From contig CM059584.1 in the NCBI GenBank assembly GCA_030407085.1, positions 145,814,001 through 145,878,000 of the forward strand: DNA of 64,000 nt. The letters run 5' to 3'. Under the pieces are notes generated by a model that was not told the origin of the DNA, did not search any database, and saw only the letters and a list, made by a program, of their open reading frames with translations. The stretch's first letter is position 1. Every line of letters begins with the position of its first letter. This stretch comes from Trichopria drosophilae. Lineage: Eukaryota; Arthropoda; Insecta; Hymenoptera; Diapriidae. The translations under genes were made by a program, and so were the position numbers. Positions 10,681 through 23,661 of the stretch are shown one piece after another.

Positions 10681-12840
10681 AAATGATGAAATGAAAGGCG
10701 ATAAGTCATGTGATTTATAATCAAAGTCTCCAATAATATAAAATATATATTATTACGTTAAATTTTATAAATGTAATGCTGAAAGACAACCAATAGATAA
10801 ACTAGTTAACTGCATTACATTTTATAATTTCGTATACTTCAAACTTTTTTCTCTATAAAAAAATGTCATTTTCGGAAATATATTTAATAAGAAATTACAA
10901 GCATACTTTTTTATGTAATGTACATGTTCTACCGTGTATTGGGATTGTCTTAATGCCCCATATATGGTATAATAACAGAATTATGCAGATTAAAACTCGA
11001 CAAAACTGAATAAAACAACTCTCAGTTACATACAAACTACCGCTGTGGATGTAAAGATTAACAATCCAATAACAAATATTGTTAGAGATACTTAAATGAT
11101 TAGTATCGCGAATCTTATGCTATAAACAAATAATTAGATAATAATCAAACTTAAGTGCATATTGCGAACTTGGATGTAAGCTACTGCTATACAAAAAAAA
11201 TCGGGATGTAATTTTGATTATTGATTATTTGTTTACATAGTATAAAAACCGCGATACCAAGCATTTAATATTTTCGTAATACTTATTAATCTATAACTCG
11301 GTTGAAAATAATTATTTCTTTTTCTCTTCATATTCATTTTTTGTTGTTAATATTACTGTTTCGTAATATTTATTTTTTTTCGACCTGATTACAAAAATGG
11401 TACTCTTCTTACTAAAATAATTACTGACAGTAAATAAATCTTTCTGCGTTTCCACGAAAATCTGTTTTCTTATGTTTACTACAAAGGCATTTTATGTAGG
11501 AGAAGTTTAAAAATATGGAAACCATATTTTTACGGAACAAATATAGCAAATAAATAAAAAATAGTTTTCCTTTGTCTGAATCATATTAATGTTACTCTAC
11601 TTTAAAAAAGTGAATTCAACTGAAAATATTTATTTCCAACGTAGTTATAGCATAGTTTAGATTGTTTAGAAATTTTCTGGACATTAAACGTGACTCCCCA
11701 AGTAGTAATTTTGATCACCAATCTCGTTTAGCAATTACAATCAAACTAATGTGTTTCTTATTGAGGTACGTGCAAAAGAAATACGAAAGCACTTTAATAC
11801 TAAATATAGTGGTAATTTACTATTAGTTTACTGACACTAATACAAAGAATATCCAGTGCTACTTCAGTGGTATTTAAAACTATGTGTAGTGGTATACGAT
11901 ATTGCTAGTTGCAGTTGGATTGTATTTAACCACTATAAGTAGTATGTTATGTCACTTTGTTTTCTCAATATGACCAACCAATGAAGTCCGAGTCACACGG
12001 TTTGCTTAGGAAATTACTTTCTTGTGTATTCCAAGCAAATTTCATAAACATTTGATGCTAACAATTATGGAGCGTTTCCAAATAATTATATTTATCTAAC
12101 AATTCTAATGAGACACATTAGCTATATCGCCTGGTGCATATATATGCGAGCACCTGGGCAATATCCGATGATTCTTCCGGATCTGTTCGTTTTGGTTTCT
12201 GTCTTATCCCTGATCTTTAGTTTTAATCATACATTTATTTCAAATATGTTTTACAGGTTTCTATGATTTGACGTTGCTGAATTTACGACAAGGTTCTGAC
12301 AAAATATTTAAGTTTACTTTCACATTATTGCCATCAATGAAAAAATAGCGCTTTATTATGTGAATTGACGCACAAATCTGTTAGAAATATCATTTAATCT
12401 TTTCTTCGACTGTATTTTTGTCTCCTGATGAGGAATATAAAAATTATTTTTGTATCTTTTTGCATTTATTCTGAAAAATTCAACTTAGCCGAAAAAGATA
12501 GACCATACGATTAAAGTAGTAAAAAAAGAATACGCGAGGATAACTTGGCGTACCCCCTACAAGTTTAACCCTTCCTCTTTTATACTAACCAAACCTCTAA
12601 GCATCTAACAGGTAATGATTCAACCCACGTCACATTTGTATTCTATAAAAATATCAGAAAAGACTTTATGATCACTTTCATCACAATTTTATGAGGTTAG
12701 TATCGGGTTTTTTAGTAATATAAACTTTGATATAAACAATCAACTAAAAGTTATAAATTTTTTTTCGCAACCAAGTACAATTTTTAAAATATATGCAAAA
12801 AAGTATATTACGTATCTAGGGCGGAAACGAAGTCATTCCA

Positions 12841-13120
12841 CGATGTGTACATTATTTTTTTTTCACACCTGTGTAGAAATTCGCGAACGCGCAAAGAAAA
12901 AGCCCGGCGGCAACACTAGTTGCTCAGTGCTCTCAGTTACAAACGTGAAATTAGTTGGGGTAACTAAGGATATAGGTACACTAATCAATTGATTTCTTGG
13001 TAAAACTATCTGCTTGTGGGTCCCATATAATTTCTCGTCTAGACCTGAGAGCCCTAAGCGGTTAGTTGCCCCAACCAATCCTTTTTTTCCATGCAAGGAT
13101 TATTATCATTCGATAATTTT
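12841..13120. other. Moderately GC-rich patch, origin unknown
   Basis: Base composition rises compared with its surroundings, and a 77-codon minus-strand ORF (13096-12863) is open across it. The ORF product resembles nothing I recognise and has no clear splice context. The patch could be a decayed retroelement end or a solo LTR, but I find no direct-repeat partner in the window. Confidence 0.3.
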
Positions 13121-13439
13121 ACCAATATTAGATCAATATAGAACTTCGACATAGTAGTTGCATAGTTATTGTAGGACTTTTAATCGAATTTCAGTCAGCT
13201 TCGATGTCAGAGACAGAAAAAAGGACTGCCAGAAAGCATCTATAATGTCGATGAGAAAACAGTAGATAGTGCTCTCAAATTACACCCTATTTAGGACCAA
13301 TCCAGAAATCACTTTTAATTTCACTAGTGAATTGACTTTTACATTTGCAAAATGATGAAGAATGAAATTAACGAAGTATGTATAAAGGAATGAACAGTAT
13401 TTTTAAGCGATGGTGTACACGAAAGAACAATGAGTTAAT

Positions 13440-14010
13440 TACGGATTTCTACAACGGAAAGATCTGAAACAGTAAAACACAGGCACTGAAGGTCCCCTAC
13501 TCTTATTTTAAAATGAATACCACTTGGCTCGAGACATCGTGAATAATATGGCTGGCGCATTAAGTCGAGAGCGTAATTTCGCAAGGATTAAAGTCGTGTT
13601 AAAACGGGCGTTAATTTCCTGACATTCGCACATAGGGCACACCGTATGACCCAGATTCGGATGTTGGAGTCGTATACGTATGTTGCAGGCTAACCGGAAG
13701 TGCGCAGGTATTCTAAAGTATCCGAATCCCCGAGCGCGACTTTGCTACGGTCACGGTATAACCCAACTTATCCCATAAGGGAACGCGGGACGAGCTTGCG
13801 ACCGTGGCGTCGCTTGACTAAAAGCTTACACGAACTGAAACAAATATTTAAGTAAAGCTTTAATCAGTAAATAGTTCTACCGTAAACTTCCACTGCGGCA
13901 GGAATGCCGAAGCTTTGGCCCGCCAACTTTTTCCCTCGCGGACCATTTGCCAAACATCTTGCTCGATCGTACACGGTAATGAGGCAACCCTTGATTTCCG
14001 AACTCTAATG
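13440..14010. other. GC-balanced island, possibly conserved non-coding
   Basis: For about 570 bp the composition is near balanced in a strongly AT-rich region, with many CpG dinucleotides (for example around 13780-13810 and 13900-13960). No long ORF, terminal repeat or second copy is visible. A conserved regulatory element or an old retroposon fragment are both possible. Confidence 0.3.
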
Positions 14011-16739
14011 TTTCGCTTTACTTTTGGCATGCCCTGAATTAATGATTTAATGGGTAATTCTTTTCGTTTGCAAGTTTTGAAAAACGTATACGATACGTAA
14101 ATTCATTGGTTTGTCTGTGCATTTTAGAGCTTTAAAACTGTAGTATCTACACTGTAAGAAAAATCTACCGCAAATTTCCTGTATGTTTCTTAAAAGCATT
14201 TCACTCTAAAGTGAATTTCCAATTACTAATCTTATATAGTGCAATAAATAAATAAATATGTATATATATATATATATATACATTATTTCTTAGAACCCCA
14301 GGTTGTAGCCAAATCCAAAAGTGATGTTGCTTACAGCTTCATTGACATGGCCACACAGAGAGAGGTGTTTTTTACCCAGTATTAGAATTCTTATGCCCCG
14401 TAAAAGATAGTATTTTACGCATAGGGATTGCCATATTTCTATTACCGGTTAAAAGACGAAGGTTTTAGATTATTCTAACCAATATGTCTCTTTAACTAAA
14501 AGCAATTTTTGTTTATGGAAATTTATCTAGCAAATTAAAATATTAAACATGCCTTCTTTTAGTCATAATAAAACATTCTTTTAAAACAGGAGAGTTTAAT
14601 ACATTTTCGTATAACCTGTCAAAAACAAATGCTGAAAGACTTACGATTTTACTAGTTATAATATTTCTTTTAAGGGCCTTAATACGCTGTTTTAAAAGCA
14701 AAGGGATAGTAACTGATAAAATACACTTTTCACATTTCACTTAATACATATCATTATTTCCACTCTCTTCCTGATAAAGCCTATATCAGAATAAGAATGG
14801 TAAAAGTGACCCCTTCTAAATCGCATATTTGACCAAGACTATTCGATAGGTAACCGAAAAAAAAATCCGAAACCCAAAATTAGAACCTCCATCCATCTAA
14901 CTGTAATGACTACTGTATTTTTACCTTAAGGCTAAACAACCTGTTTTTTCGATAAATTTTCTTCCAACAAGTCTTTACATCAGAAAACTCTTGTAAAAAA
15001 TCGTGCAAGTGGAATTCTAAGGAGTAGGAGGTTTTGGTGCGGTCGTTTTGGTTTTGATCGTTTTGGCGCCAATGCTTTGTTTTAGGAAGGTAGAGAGTTA
15101 AATTAAAGTTCATATTAGTGGTCAATAACGGTCATCGGACAAAAGAATAATAATAAATAAAATTTTGAGCCTTGTTTTGGTTCTAATCAGAGTAAAATTA
15201 ATAATTTTGGAGAAAACCGGAAAAAATATCCCTGCTAGCTATCCTCCATTGCTTAGTATCTATTGCTTGTTAATATACTATTGCAAAATCATTTCATATT
15301 CGAGAGAATTAATAACGTATACAGTGCTCCTCTACAGATAGTGTAAGAATTTAAAGTGCCTTTTTTTTATAAAAATAACAAACATTTCGTCCGAGATGCC
15401 TGTGTAGACTCCGCATTAGAGTGTTCACAGAAAATCTTGCCTTATAGATACGTATTTAAAATTTGTATAAAATTGTAATTTTATTTATGTTAAATTCTTG
15501 AGGAAGAATGTGTTTATTTATTCCCGGTTTTCTCCAATATTTTAAATTTTATTTTCATTAATACCGAAAGAAGGTTCAAAGTTTTGTTTATTATTATTCT
15601 TCTTACGTTGACTACTAATCTGAACATTAATTTAACTTACGGTTACGGGAAAAAAATACGCAAAAAATCAATTCGAATACGAGAACGTTTTCGAAATATT
15701 TTTGAGATTATGTGCGTAGCAAAAATGGTGATTATTTATAACCTAAAACCCCCGTGTCATGATTCTCTACATGAAATTATTATGTAAAGACTCGTCGGAA
15801 GAAAATAATGGAAACGTTTCGACAATTTCTAAGAAAATTTCAGGAAAAATAGACCTTACTGAAATTTTCCTGATCAATGCAAAAATACTCGAAACTATCA
15901 GCAATTGCCACTGGTAACGAATAGGTATTACATGAGGTATTTAGCCAGTGTTCATTCAGAATAATCGAAGATAAAAATGCAATATTATGTAATAATCTAT
16001 AAATTGCATATTCTCCAATAGAATGAAAAGTAACCGCCAATATCCACAAAAGTAATTCCACGAATAAAATTTCCAGATATTTTCTTAGTAAATTTGACTA
16101 CTTTTTTACTGCTCAACGTATCTCATCAACCAAATTTTCTAAGTTGCAGTTACGACCGCAAATTATGTATCTTTTACTTAGTGGTGAAACTCTTGTAAAC
16201 TTCAAAAATTTCTATTTTATTCAACTTTTTTACGGTCAAAACTGTAGCTTATACAAATTCGCTAAGGACCTACTAAAACAGTTTGAGTAGTTAAAACGTA
16301 GTAAAAGTCAATACGAATTCTGTTCACTGGACTATAATCTAAAATTAAATCCGGGAGCTTTTAATCATTTCTAAATGTAATTCTAATATTCTGATAATAA
16401 AAATAATTCTGTAACACACTTCTTTCGTCCAATCGCATTTACAACGACAACATTGTCGGTATTGCAGCGATTATACTTTTCTGACTATAATAATAGTTGC
16501 CTTAACGGCATTCCGTTAGTTACACTGTTTTACTAACCTATTCAAATCCCATCAGGTACGCATAAGGAATATCAAAGAATTAAAAAATCTATAAAAACAT
16601 CTAAAATCCAACTCTGAAATTCGAGTGTTTAATACTGAATGTTAGTTCCCCTATTTGATATATTCTCAGTTTGATTTATAAAGATTGGAACTAAAAAATA
16701 TTTTACAAGAATGATATGTACTATATCCAATATTATGTA
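14011..16739. other. AT-rich intergenic DNA
   Basis: The stretch contains an AT dinucleotide run at about 14259-14282 and a short piece at 14149-14215 with the TTCACTCTAAAGTGAATTTC motif seen in a repeat family further right. Small ORFs on both strands look random. No gene is supported. Confidence 0.5.
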
Positions 16740-17060
16740 ATTAGACGTATCATTTACTGGATTTTTTTGCTCTATCACGGATTGAATTCCACGACAATGC
16801 ATCTGTTCCCAAGTGTCATCGAGTAGTTAATGGGCCATTATAGGATACTAAGTTTAGCGAGATTGGCGGAACGCAGTTATGAACTTATGCTCATCAATAT
16901 AATTACGACACTTTGCAAACCTGATGCCACGTACACATAGAGGTGCAATTTTGACTCCCTACTAGGCAGAAGACTAGCTATCGATTAGGTCACGATGCGT
17001 TAATTTTATCACCGTTGGTACGGTCAGGATGTAATTCCTACGTTTGTAAAATATTATGCA
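16740..17060. other. Slightly GC-richer unexplained stretch
   Basis: Composition is more balanced than in the flanks, without ORF or repeat structure. I cannot assign a role; it is a candidate for conserved non-coding sequence. Confidence 0.2.
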
Positions 17061-19479
17061 ATACTCAAACATTGAAGTATTAAATAATTGTACTACATTG
17101 CCAACCAATTGCAAATTACATTTTGTATATTTTGAATATTTTGAAGACTGAGAAAGTTAAAGCTACGACGCGTTATTAGTTCAAAAGGTTTCTTAATGTG
17201 TTTAATATCTTAGATATTAAAATGACAAATATACTTGTTCTAGAGTGATCTTTAGTGCTGCAATATATTGCTACATTAACGAATTGGCTACCAGTAATTA
17301 AGACATTTTTTGGTTATGTTGCGACTCCTAAACGATATTTAAGTGAACGTAAAACGGCAACACCGGTATTAAAGTAAATAAAACCAACACTTGATTTGTT
17401 GCTGTCATTTTCACATTGGTGGAAACAATGAACCTTTTTTTACGATTTTTTGGATAATTTTTTTCCATTTTTGTAAACAATGTCTGAACCATCTAGAAGT
17501 GAATACGTGTAACTATTGAAGTGCCGAAACGAAAGGACTATACTATGTGACGTCAGATGAGTCACCTATGAGAGGTCTGCGGCTTAAACGAAATAAATTA
17601 AATTCTTTTGAGGTCACTACTATTTTTTTGTTAGTTGATCATTGATCTTACCTTCAATATTAGCATCAATACCATGTTTATAGTTATAATGCAGGCATTT
17701 TCATTTTAAAAAATATTTACTTTTAGGTTATAATCTCTTCTATTTGTGGAAAACAAAATGAAAAAACAACACCATCTAGCCGTCCATTCATGTAAGTACT
17801 GTGACCTCGAAACGAAAATAATACTAACGTGTTGCTGTCGCATGATTATTTCTAAATTCTTCGAAATGAAAGGCATATAATATATTGACCTATACTTCAA
17901 AAACTTTCGAAGCAAGATTTCGAATACCAGATAATAGTACTATTAGTATTATTGCAATATTAGTGTATAGTATTATTCTAAAATTACTATAAAATATAAG
18001 AGAATGATTGAAAAAACTTTGGATTAAATCTACTCCATGACATTAAAAAAGTGCTTAATCAGCAACTTTATTTATTTTCATTTGAACACGAAAATTTATG
18101 GAAAAATTGCAAAGTAATTTTCTGTCATAAATTCTGTCGTAAATTATTAGGAAAACATATTTATGATCTAATGCGATTTGTTCCTGTGTTGTTTACTGCC
18201 CACGTACGCGCAGATATGAGACGAGTTTCGCAAGTTTCTGCAAATTTTGTTCTCACAAGAAAGTTATTACATTTCTCTTGATAAACACGATGCTTGCATT
18301 TATTTGAGAATTATTCACTTATGATGTATGTGCTCAGCTTCAATTGCATTAAACGATTTCAATTACATTATAGGCTTCTGTTTACAATTGCATTTCGAAA
18401 CCACTTACTTAAAATTAAGCACAAACAAATTAGAGAGCATTTCTTAAATATTCAATATATTTAACTGTGATTCATTAATTTTGATTTTGCTTTGTTACCA
18501 ATTTCTATTTTAATCTAAGGCGGACTCAGAAATATAGCATAACCTACAAAAATTATTGTAATTGATGGTACATCTTTTAATAAATTTGACATAGTGCACA
18601 TAAGATTTTTTAAATTCGAAAATATTTTTTTATTATTGTATATCATTCTTTACTGTCTACGTTTTAAACGTTTCAATCCTAAGATAATAGTCGATTTATG
18701 CAAGAATTTTGAAATAATTCTCACCTAATGTGCTTAGACAAATTAAAGCGATCATATTCCAGATAAGGTCATTATGAGATGTTTGGAAATGTTCCACATG
18801 CGGGCAAGTCTGCACATTTATATAATTACAAGAGCAATTCAGTACTTAACCCTCAGTTTTTCATCTACGTTAGTTGGCGATTGTCATTCAAACTTTAACA
18901 GTTTAATAATTAATCTTAAACATGGAATACTAAAGACGCAGACTGCAAGCTGCTACTTGGAAAGTTAGGCAATTAATTGATCGAACACGGATTCCAACTC
19001 AATTCGTGATGGGCATGCTAAGAGCTAAGTGCACTGACCACTTAAAAATCGATTCCTGCCAGAGTTTCGATATCCTCTGTTCATATCGAAAAAGTGATGT
19101 AACATAACCTTGAAACAAATTCAGGATTTGAACATTTCCGTCAATTTTTATACTATTTGAATTTGGAATCTTTAACCCTCCAAAATGCATCTTCTCGCAT
19201 GTAGAACTACCGTTGCACCTAAAATAAAAATGAGTGCTCTAAAAGAAATCAGATTCGTCACTTTTTTAGATTTTGGCAATAATTATGCCGTACACTCAAC
19301 AATTACTGCATGTTTTCAAAGTAGCTGATTATAAATCTGAAATTTTGAAATTCAAAATAGCTGGCTCAAACTTTGTTGCTAATTAAGTAAAGTACAACTG
19401 CATATTGATTTCAGTACGCAATATGTGGCTGAATATGCAAATTAAGGAATGGGATCTCTAAATTCCTCCGAGTGTAATA
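17061..19479. other. AT-rich intergenic DNA
   Basis: Only short random-looking ORFs are present (for example 18051-18281 plus and 19190-18999 minus). An old dispersed repeat copy lies near 19320-19365. Nothing else is recognised. Confidence 0.5.
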
Positions 19480-19995
19480 ATGTAACTCTTAAAGGATGAG
19501 AATTCACTCCAAGTAAAAGCGAAAGGTGAGTCACTCTATGTGGAGTGAATTTCCACTGTTTCTTTGAAGTAAATTTTTTCATTCCAGAGAAAGAACAAAA
19601 TATTAGCTGTAGTTAAAACACCGACAGTAGCAATAACGACTAAATGTGAAGACTGTGGGTAAAGTTTGGGCCAACGTGAAACTTTTTTCTCAATATTTGT
19701 AACAACTGCTGCAATTGCTGCAGAATTTATAGGAGGGATTGAAATGCAGTAAAATTTTAGGAAACAACTTTAGAATAGGGAAAATTCAATCATTCTTTTT
19801 TACATTTAGTTTCAGTGAATATCAAAATTTATTTTTGAAAAAAATAGCACTTCATTAATGACAAAATCTCGCTCTTTTTGCAGTGTAATTTCACTCAACG
19901 CTAGAGTGAATTGTCACTATAACATTTGGACTGATCTCACTCCACGTGAAAGAGTTCAGTGAAAATTTGACTTCAAGAAGTTTAGAGAGTGCATT
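19480..19995. repeat. GAGTGAA-motif dispersed repeat, long copy
   Basis: Both ends are dense in the motif GAGTGAA or its inverse TTCACTC: 19497-19560 at the left and 19885-19970 at the right, with an AT-rich middle. A shorter relative at 31105-31300 has the same arrangement and the same AGTTTAGAGAG-like right end. It is probably an old non-autonomous element. Confidence 0.45.
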
Positions 19996-22539
19996 CTGGA
20001 AATTTTATTCTTTAAAATTTATTTTAATATAATATTTTCTTTAATACCTTCGACTATTTAAGTACAGATTTAGTTCCAATTACAACATTCTATTTCTTTG
20101 TCGATTCCTAGACATATGTGTATGTTGACTGAGAAAGTTTGGAATGATACATTTTTCTTGTGCCTTCATTTCTGATAAACCACGTAAGGTGTAAACAGCA
20201 ACATACGCAGTGCACCATTCAACTTGAGTATTAAGATTTCTCTGCTGATTTAGTCGTTTATGGTTTGGTTTAAGTCTTGTATTGTCGTGAAAATAACTTT
20301 ATTCAATGTGGTAATCCTTTATTTATTCTTTTCACATCTGAAAACTATTCTACTTCTAGTGCTGCTAAATTTTGCAGAGCATAAAAAAGAACTTTTGTGC
20401 TATAGATTAAATGCAAAATTGCACATTTAGATTAAGTAATTACACCAAAGTAAACTAAAAAAAAGTACTTTCAAGAATTAATATAATCACTCATAATAAA
20501 ATGAAAACCATATAATACTCTATTCAAAGATTTAATTTTCGCGATGAAAAGAGAATTTATAGTAGAATTCTGAATCACCTGTATGTACAGGAAAAAATAC
20601 CATTTTACTCCAAGAAGTGCAAATTTTTAATTGTTCTGAGACGTAGCAAGAAACTCATATGAGCTACTGTATTACAGAACATCATGGCATAAACTATTAC
20701 GTGTTTATTTACGGGGAAAATAATAATATTAATTGAAATACATTTATTATTTAGAATAATTAAATTCCTGCACTATTCACAGTTACATATAGTCTTCGAT
20801 ATCGTCGAAATTGTGGGTAATTCATTTATTCAATTAGGTTAGGTGATATTACGTTAAGTTATATTAATTTAATTAAGATTAGATTCGTTAAAATAATATA
20901 AGTAATCTTCTTATCCGTAGTAAACTTATTTAAAATGACATAATTATGTATTAAAATAAATTTATTTAAAAATGGATATGGTTTTAGGACCTGTTCAGAA
21001 TAATAAACTATACCATTTTAATAAAATATATAAAAAACGATACAAATCTTTTCTATATTAAAAAACAGTTGATTTGACTATTTCTATTAATAAATTTAAC
21101 CATTGTCATCTTAAATATTTTCCAAATGTATTATAAAACTTAATTAATTTACAAACTCAATGACTATACTGAAAACAAATATAGGTTCTAATAAATATTT
21201 ACTTAAACTGCAGAAATATCTTCCGTAATAAAGCAAGATTTGGCGAAGAGAAGAAACAATTCATCATTCCAATTAAGTACACATTTACTCATGACTATTT
21301 AAATAAATATACACCAGACATATTGTACAGAAACAATGACTAATTAACTTCTCTTAATAATTATTATTATTTTAATAAAATTTCCTATACTTTATAGAAA
21401 TTTTTCCAAAAGAAGAGGAAGGAGCACAATAAACATTTTCCCGAATGCATCTCTAAGAGATATATATGTCTTTGGAAGATGTGTCAAAGATCTTGTTAAC
21501 GATCTTTTTCAAAAGCCGATATTCAACACAAATTTCTTCTCTAGTTCCCCGTTACAAATAGAATCGCCGCCATGTTGCCTGTATTATTTACATTTTTATG
21601 TTTTAATTTTGATGATTTTTTTAAAAAAATAAGTTACTTTTATCCTTTCTCTACTTCTATATACGGAAAGCGCATCAAAGGCGTAATAATTAATAGTGTA
21701 ATAAAACACGGTTCGATTCCCCGCTGGGAAGTTTTTTCTTATTGATTTTCGAGTGTTTAAAATTATGTAAAAATATTATAAGATATTCTGATATAAACTT
21801 ATAATACATATATAATAAAAAAATTAAATTGATTTAAAAATAAACAGAGCTGTAATAATTATCTAAATTTTTACGTTTTTTACTCTGTCAGTAAATGTTT
21901 TTCTAAATTATATTTTAGAAATATCTAAAAGATGACCTGTCAAAAAGTTACCCGAATTTGTTACATGAGACGTCTAAAAGATACCTTGTAGACATCTTTG
22001 AGACATCGTTTTGCTTATTGAAAGTCTATTCCAACAGTGAAAATTTCCTAGTAGATATTAAAGTCGGGATGCTAAAATTTGCTACACAATTTTTTTACGT
22101 ATACTTTGACCAATGTTTTTTTAAGAGTAACACTGTTGTGTCGGTTTAACAATAGCATCGTACCTTCATGTCAATATTATTGCAAGACATATCGTAATCA
22201 CAATATATATTTTCTCTATATAGGAAATTTCCGATTATGTTGTCTTGTCTGGAAGCCAATTGGTCATCGAGCTTCAATTAGTGAAGTGTCTGAATCACAT
22301 GAGTTAATGTCTTTTCTAAACAACTCAATGAGTTATTTATCAACTAATGTGAATCCTTAATAATACTATAACCAAGTACATGAAACATTAAGTATGCACC
22401 TGCGATATGGGTACTTATGGGAAACGACATAAACATGCGACTAACGGAAAGTAGGTGAAGCTTTTCAATGTCATTATTGCAAGTATAAAATCTCCGTAAC
22501 AGAACCTTTATCTTGATAGATAAAAGTGTAATTAGATTT
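19996..22539. other. AT-rich intergenic DNA
   Basis: No gene is supported. A tRNA-like 3' fragment sits near 21706-21737. Overlapping ORFs around 21958-22577 on both strands have no recognisable product. Confidence 0.5.
21706..21737 (+). other. tRNA-like 3' fragment (B box plus T run)
   Basis: GGTTCGATTCC at 21710-21720 is a perfect polymerase III B box, followed by CCGCTGGG and a six-T run at 21732-21737. The upstream half does not form an acceptor stem or D arm, so this is not a tRNA gene. It may be a SINE or pseudogene remnant. Confidence 0.3.
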
Positions 22540-22900
22540 CGCCGTATTGCGTCCGTTATCAATAACGCCACCCGCATGGAAAATATTAGTTATCGAAACC
22601 TGTTGTAAGGATTGCAACTCTCGAAAGATCGACGTTTCTCCCTCGACTAGTGCTTATCTCGATACATCGGCTTGTGGTAAGCTTGTAAACTTTAGATCGC
22701 GTAATGCGAGATTTATCTGTTTTTTTTAAACTCGAGCTATTCACACCCTACAAATAAGTCCTGAGTCACACCTGGTGATTATCCTTATCGATTTCGCGAA
22801 AATTCACAAAACCCTTCAAGCATGTCACTGCTTTGTTGCAAGGATAAACTCGGAGAATTCGTAAGCTTTCTTGTAATGTTGTCGATAAATGAATTTAGCA
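22540..22900. other. Possible upstream regulatory region with GATA-type motifs
   Basis: The stretch is less AT-rich than its surroundings and contains several TTATC/GATAA-type words (for example near 22555, 22650 and 22783) about 0.8-1.1 kb upstream of the secreted-protein gene. GATA factors commonly drive insect gut, fat-body and blood-cell genes, so a role is conceivable but inferred only from motif content. Confidence 0.25.
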
Positions 22901-23386
22901 CATTAACAAGAACTTAAATCCTAGTGCGATTCCTAAAAATGAGAGAAATAATTGTATGTCGAAATAGGAGTTCGCCATAATTGTCATTTTTTAATTCTAG
23001 AATATTCTCGTGAGTTTTCACGTAAACACAACAAAGCATTTCGAAATGGATGACTCACTTGAAATCGATAGCTGATGTCAATTGTATACACTTTCAGACT
23101 AACGTTATTCTTGAAAATGGCAACCATGTGGCCCCAAAACCACGAAAAAAACGAAAATCTGTATTGCCCGAAGGTTAAATACAATGCATCTAGTTCAGTC
23201 TGGTATCTGGCCCGTATTATCAAAAATTCAGATTTTGTTATCGATATTTCGTGGAGCATTACACGAACCTTATCTACCTTAAAACGTCTCAGTCGTGTAC
23301 GCCTGTTTTAATTGCTGGCCAGATGTAATAATCTGGGCGACATATACAAAGAACCGATAAGTATTTCCTACTATTAAGAAACTTAC

Positions 23387-23434
23387 CTTTGCCGGTGTTA
23401 TCACGCTGCGGGGCATCTGTACGTCATCGTCCAT
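23387..23434 (-). CDS. Possible first coding exon of a divergent gene
   Basis: On the minus strand a start codon at 23434 opens 16 codons (MDDDVQMPRSVITPAK) and ends at 23387 directly before a consensus donor GTAAGT (23386-23381). The exon is far more GC-rich than its flanks, and an in-frame TGA two codons upstream fixes this start. If it is real, the gene runs leftward and its next exon lies beyond a long intron; I could not find a convincing second exon, although a minus-strand open stretch ending at a GTGAGT donor (about 23201-23059) was considered. The product is not recognised. The start codon lies 228 bp from that of the plus-strand secreted-protein gene, which would imply a shared, bidirectional promoter. 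Confidence 0.4.
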
Positions 23435-23458
23435 CGATCACTCGACAATAGCTTTGCA

Positions 23459-23464
23459 TATAAG
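23459..23464 (+). promoter_or_regulatory. TATA-like box of the secreted-protein gene
   Basis: TATAAG stands about 30-35 bp upstream of a TTCAAACT initiator-like sequence near 23496. The spacing fits a polymerase II core promoter. The assignment is inference from motif and position. Confidence 0.4.
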
Positions 23465-23489
23465 CTCGCTTCTTCGGGGAGATAAGCCA

Positions 23490-23552
23490 GACAAGTTCAA
23501 ACTGCGAACCCGTTAACATTTCACTAAAACGAAGAATAGTAGAAAATTAACA
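23490..23552 (+). other. Probable non-coding first exon
   Basis: The proposed exon starts near the initiator-like site and ends before GTACGT at 23553. The matching acceptor TTTTCAG ends at 23649, twelve bases before the start codon. The implied 97-bp intron agrees with the sizes of the four coding introns (103-128 bp). Confidence 0.35.
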
Positions 23553-23661
23553 GTACGTACTGTGCATCTAGTGAATTTAAATAATTGTTTACTAAACATC
23601 TATTTCGGCTATTTAGTGCTTTTAATAATAATTGAATCCTGCTTTTCAGAGATATCTCGCG

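Larger units (their letters stand above)
8319..12840. other. AT-rich intergenic DNA
   Basis: No gene is supported. The stretch contains a (GA)n microsatellite, one old dispersed repeat copy near 10611-10680, and several AT-rich segments without clear structure. Near 10358 the sequence ACACAGCAAAATTTTC resembles the starts of other AT-rich repeats in the window. Confidence 0.5.

Noticed and set aside
12863..13096. A 77-codon minus-strand ORF as a host or retroelement gene
   Set aside because: No motif of reverse transcriptase, integrase or protease is visible, and no direct repeat partner for an LTR was found in the window. Left as an unexplained GC-richer patch.
22984..23311. Overlapping ORFs on both strands, with a GTGAGT donor at 23058-23053 on the minus strand, as a possible second exon of the divergent gene
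   Set aside because: The minus-strand reading is dominated by Phe and Trp from T-rich sequence. Its acceptor is weak, and the frame gives no recognisable domain; kept only as a remark under the first-exon candidate.
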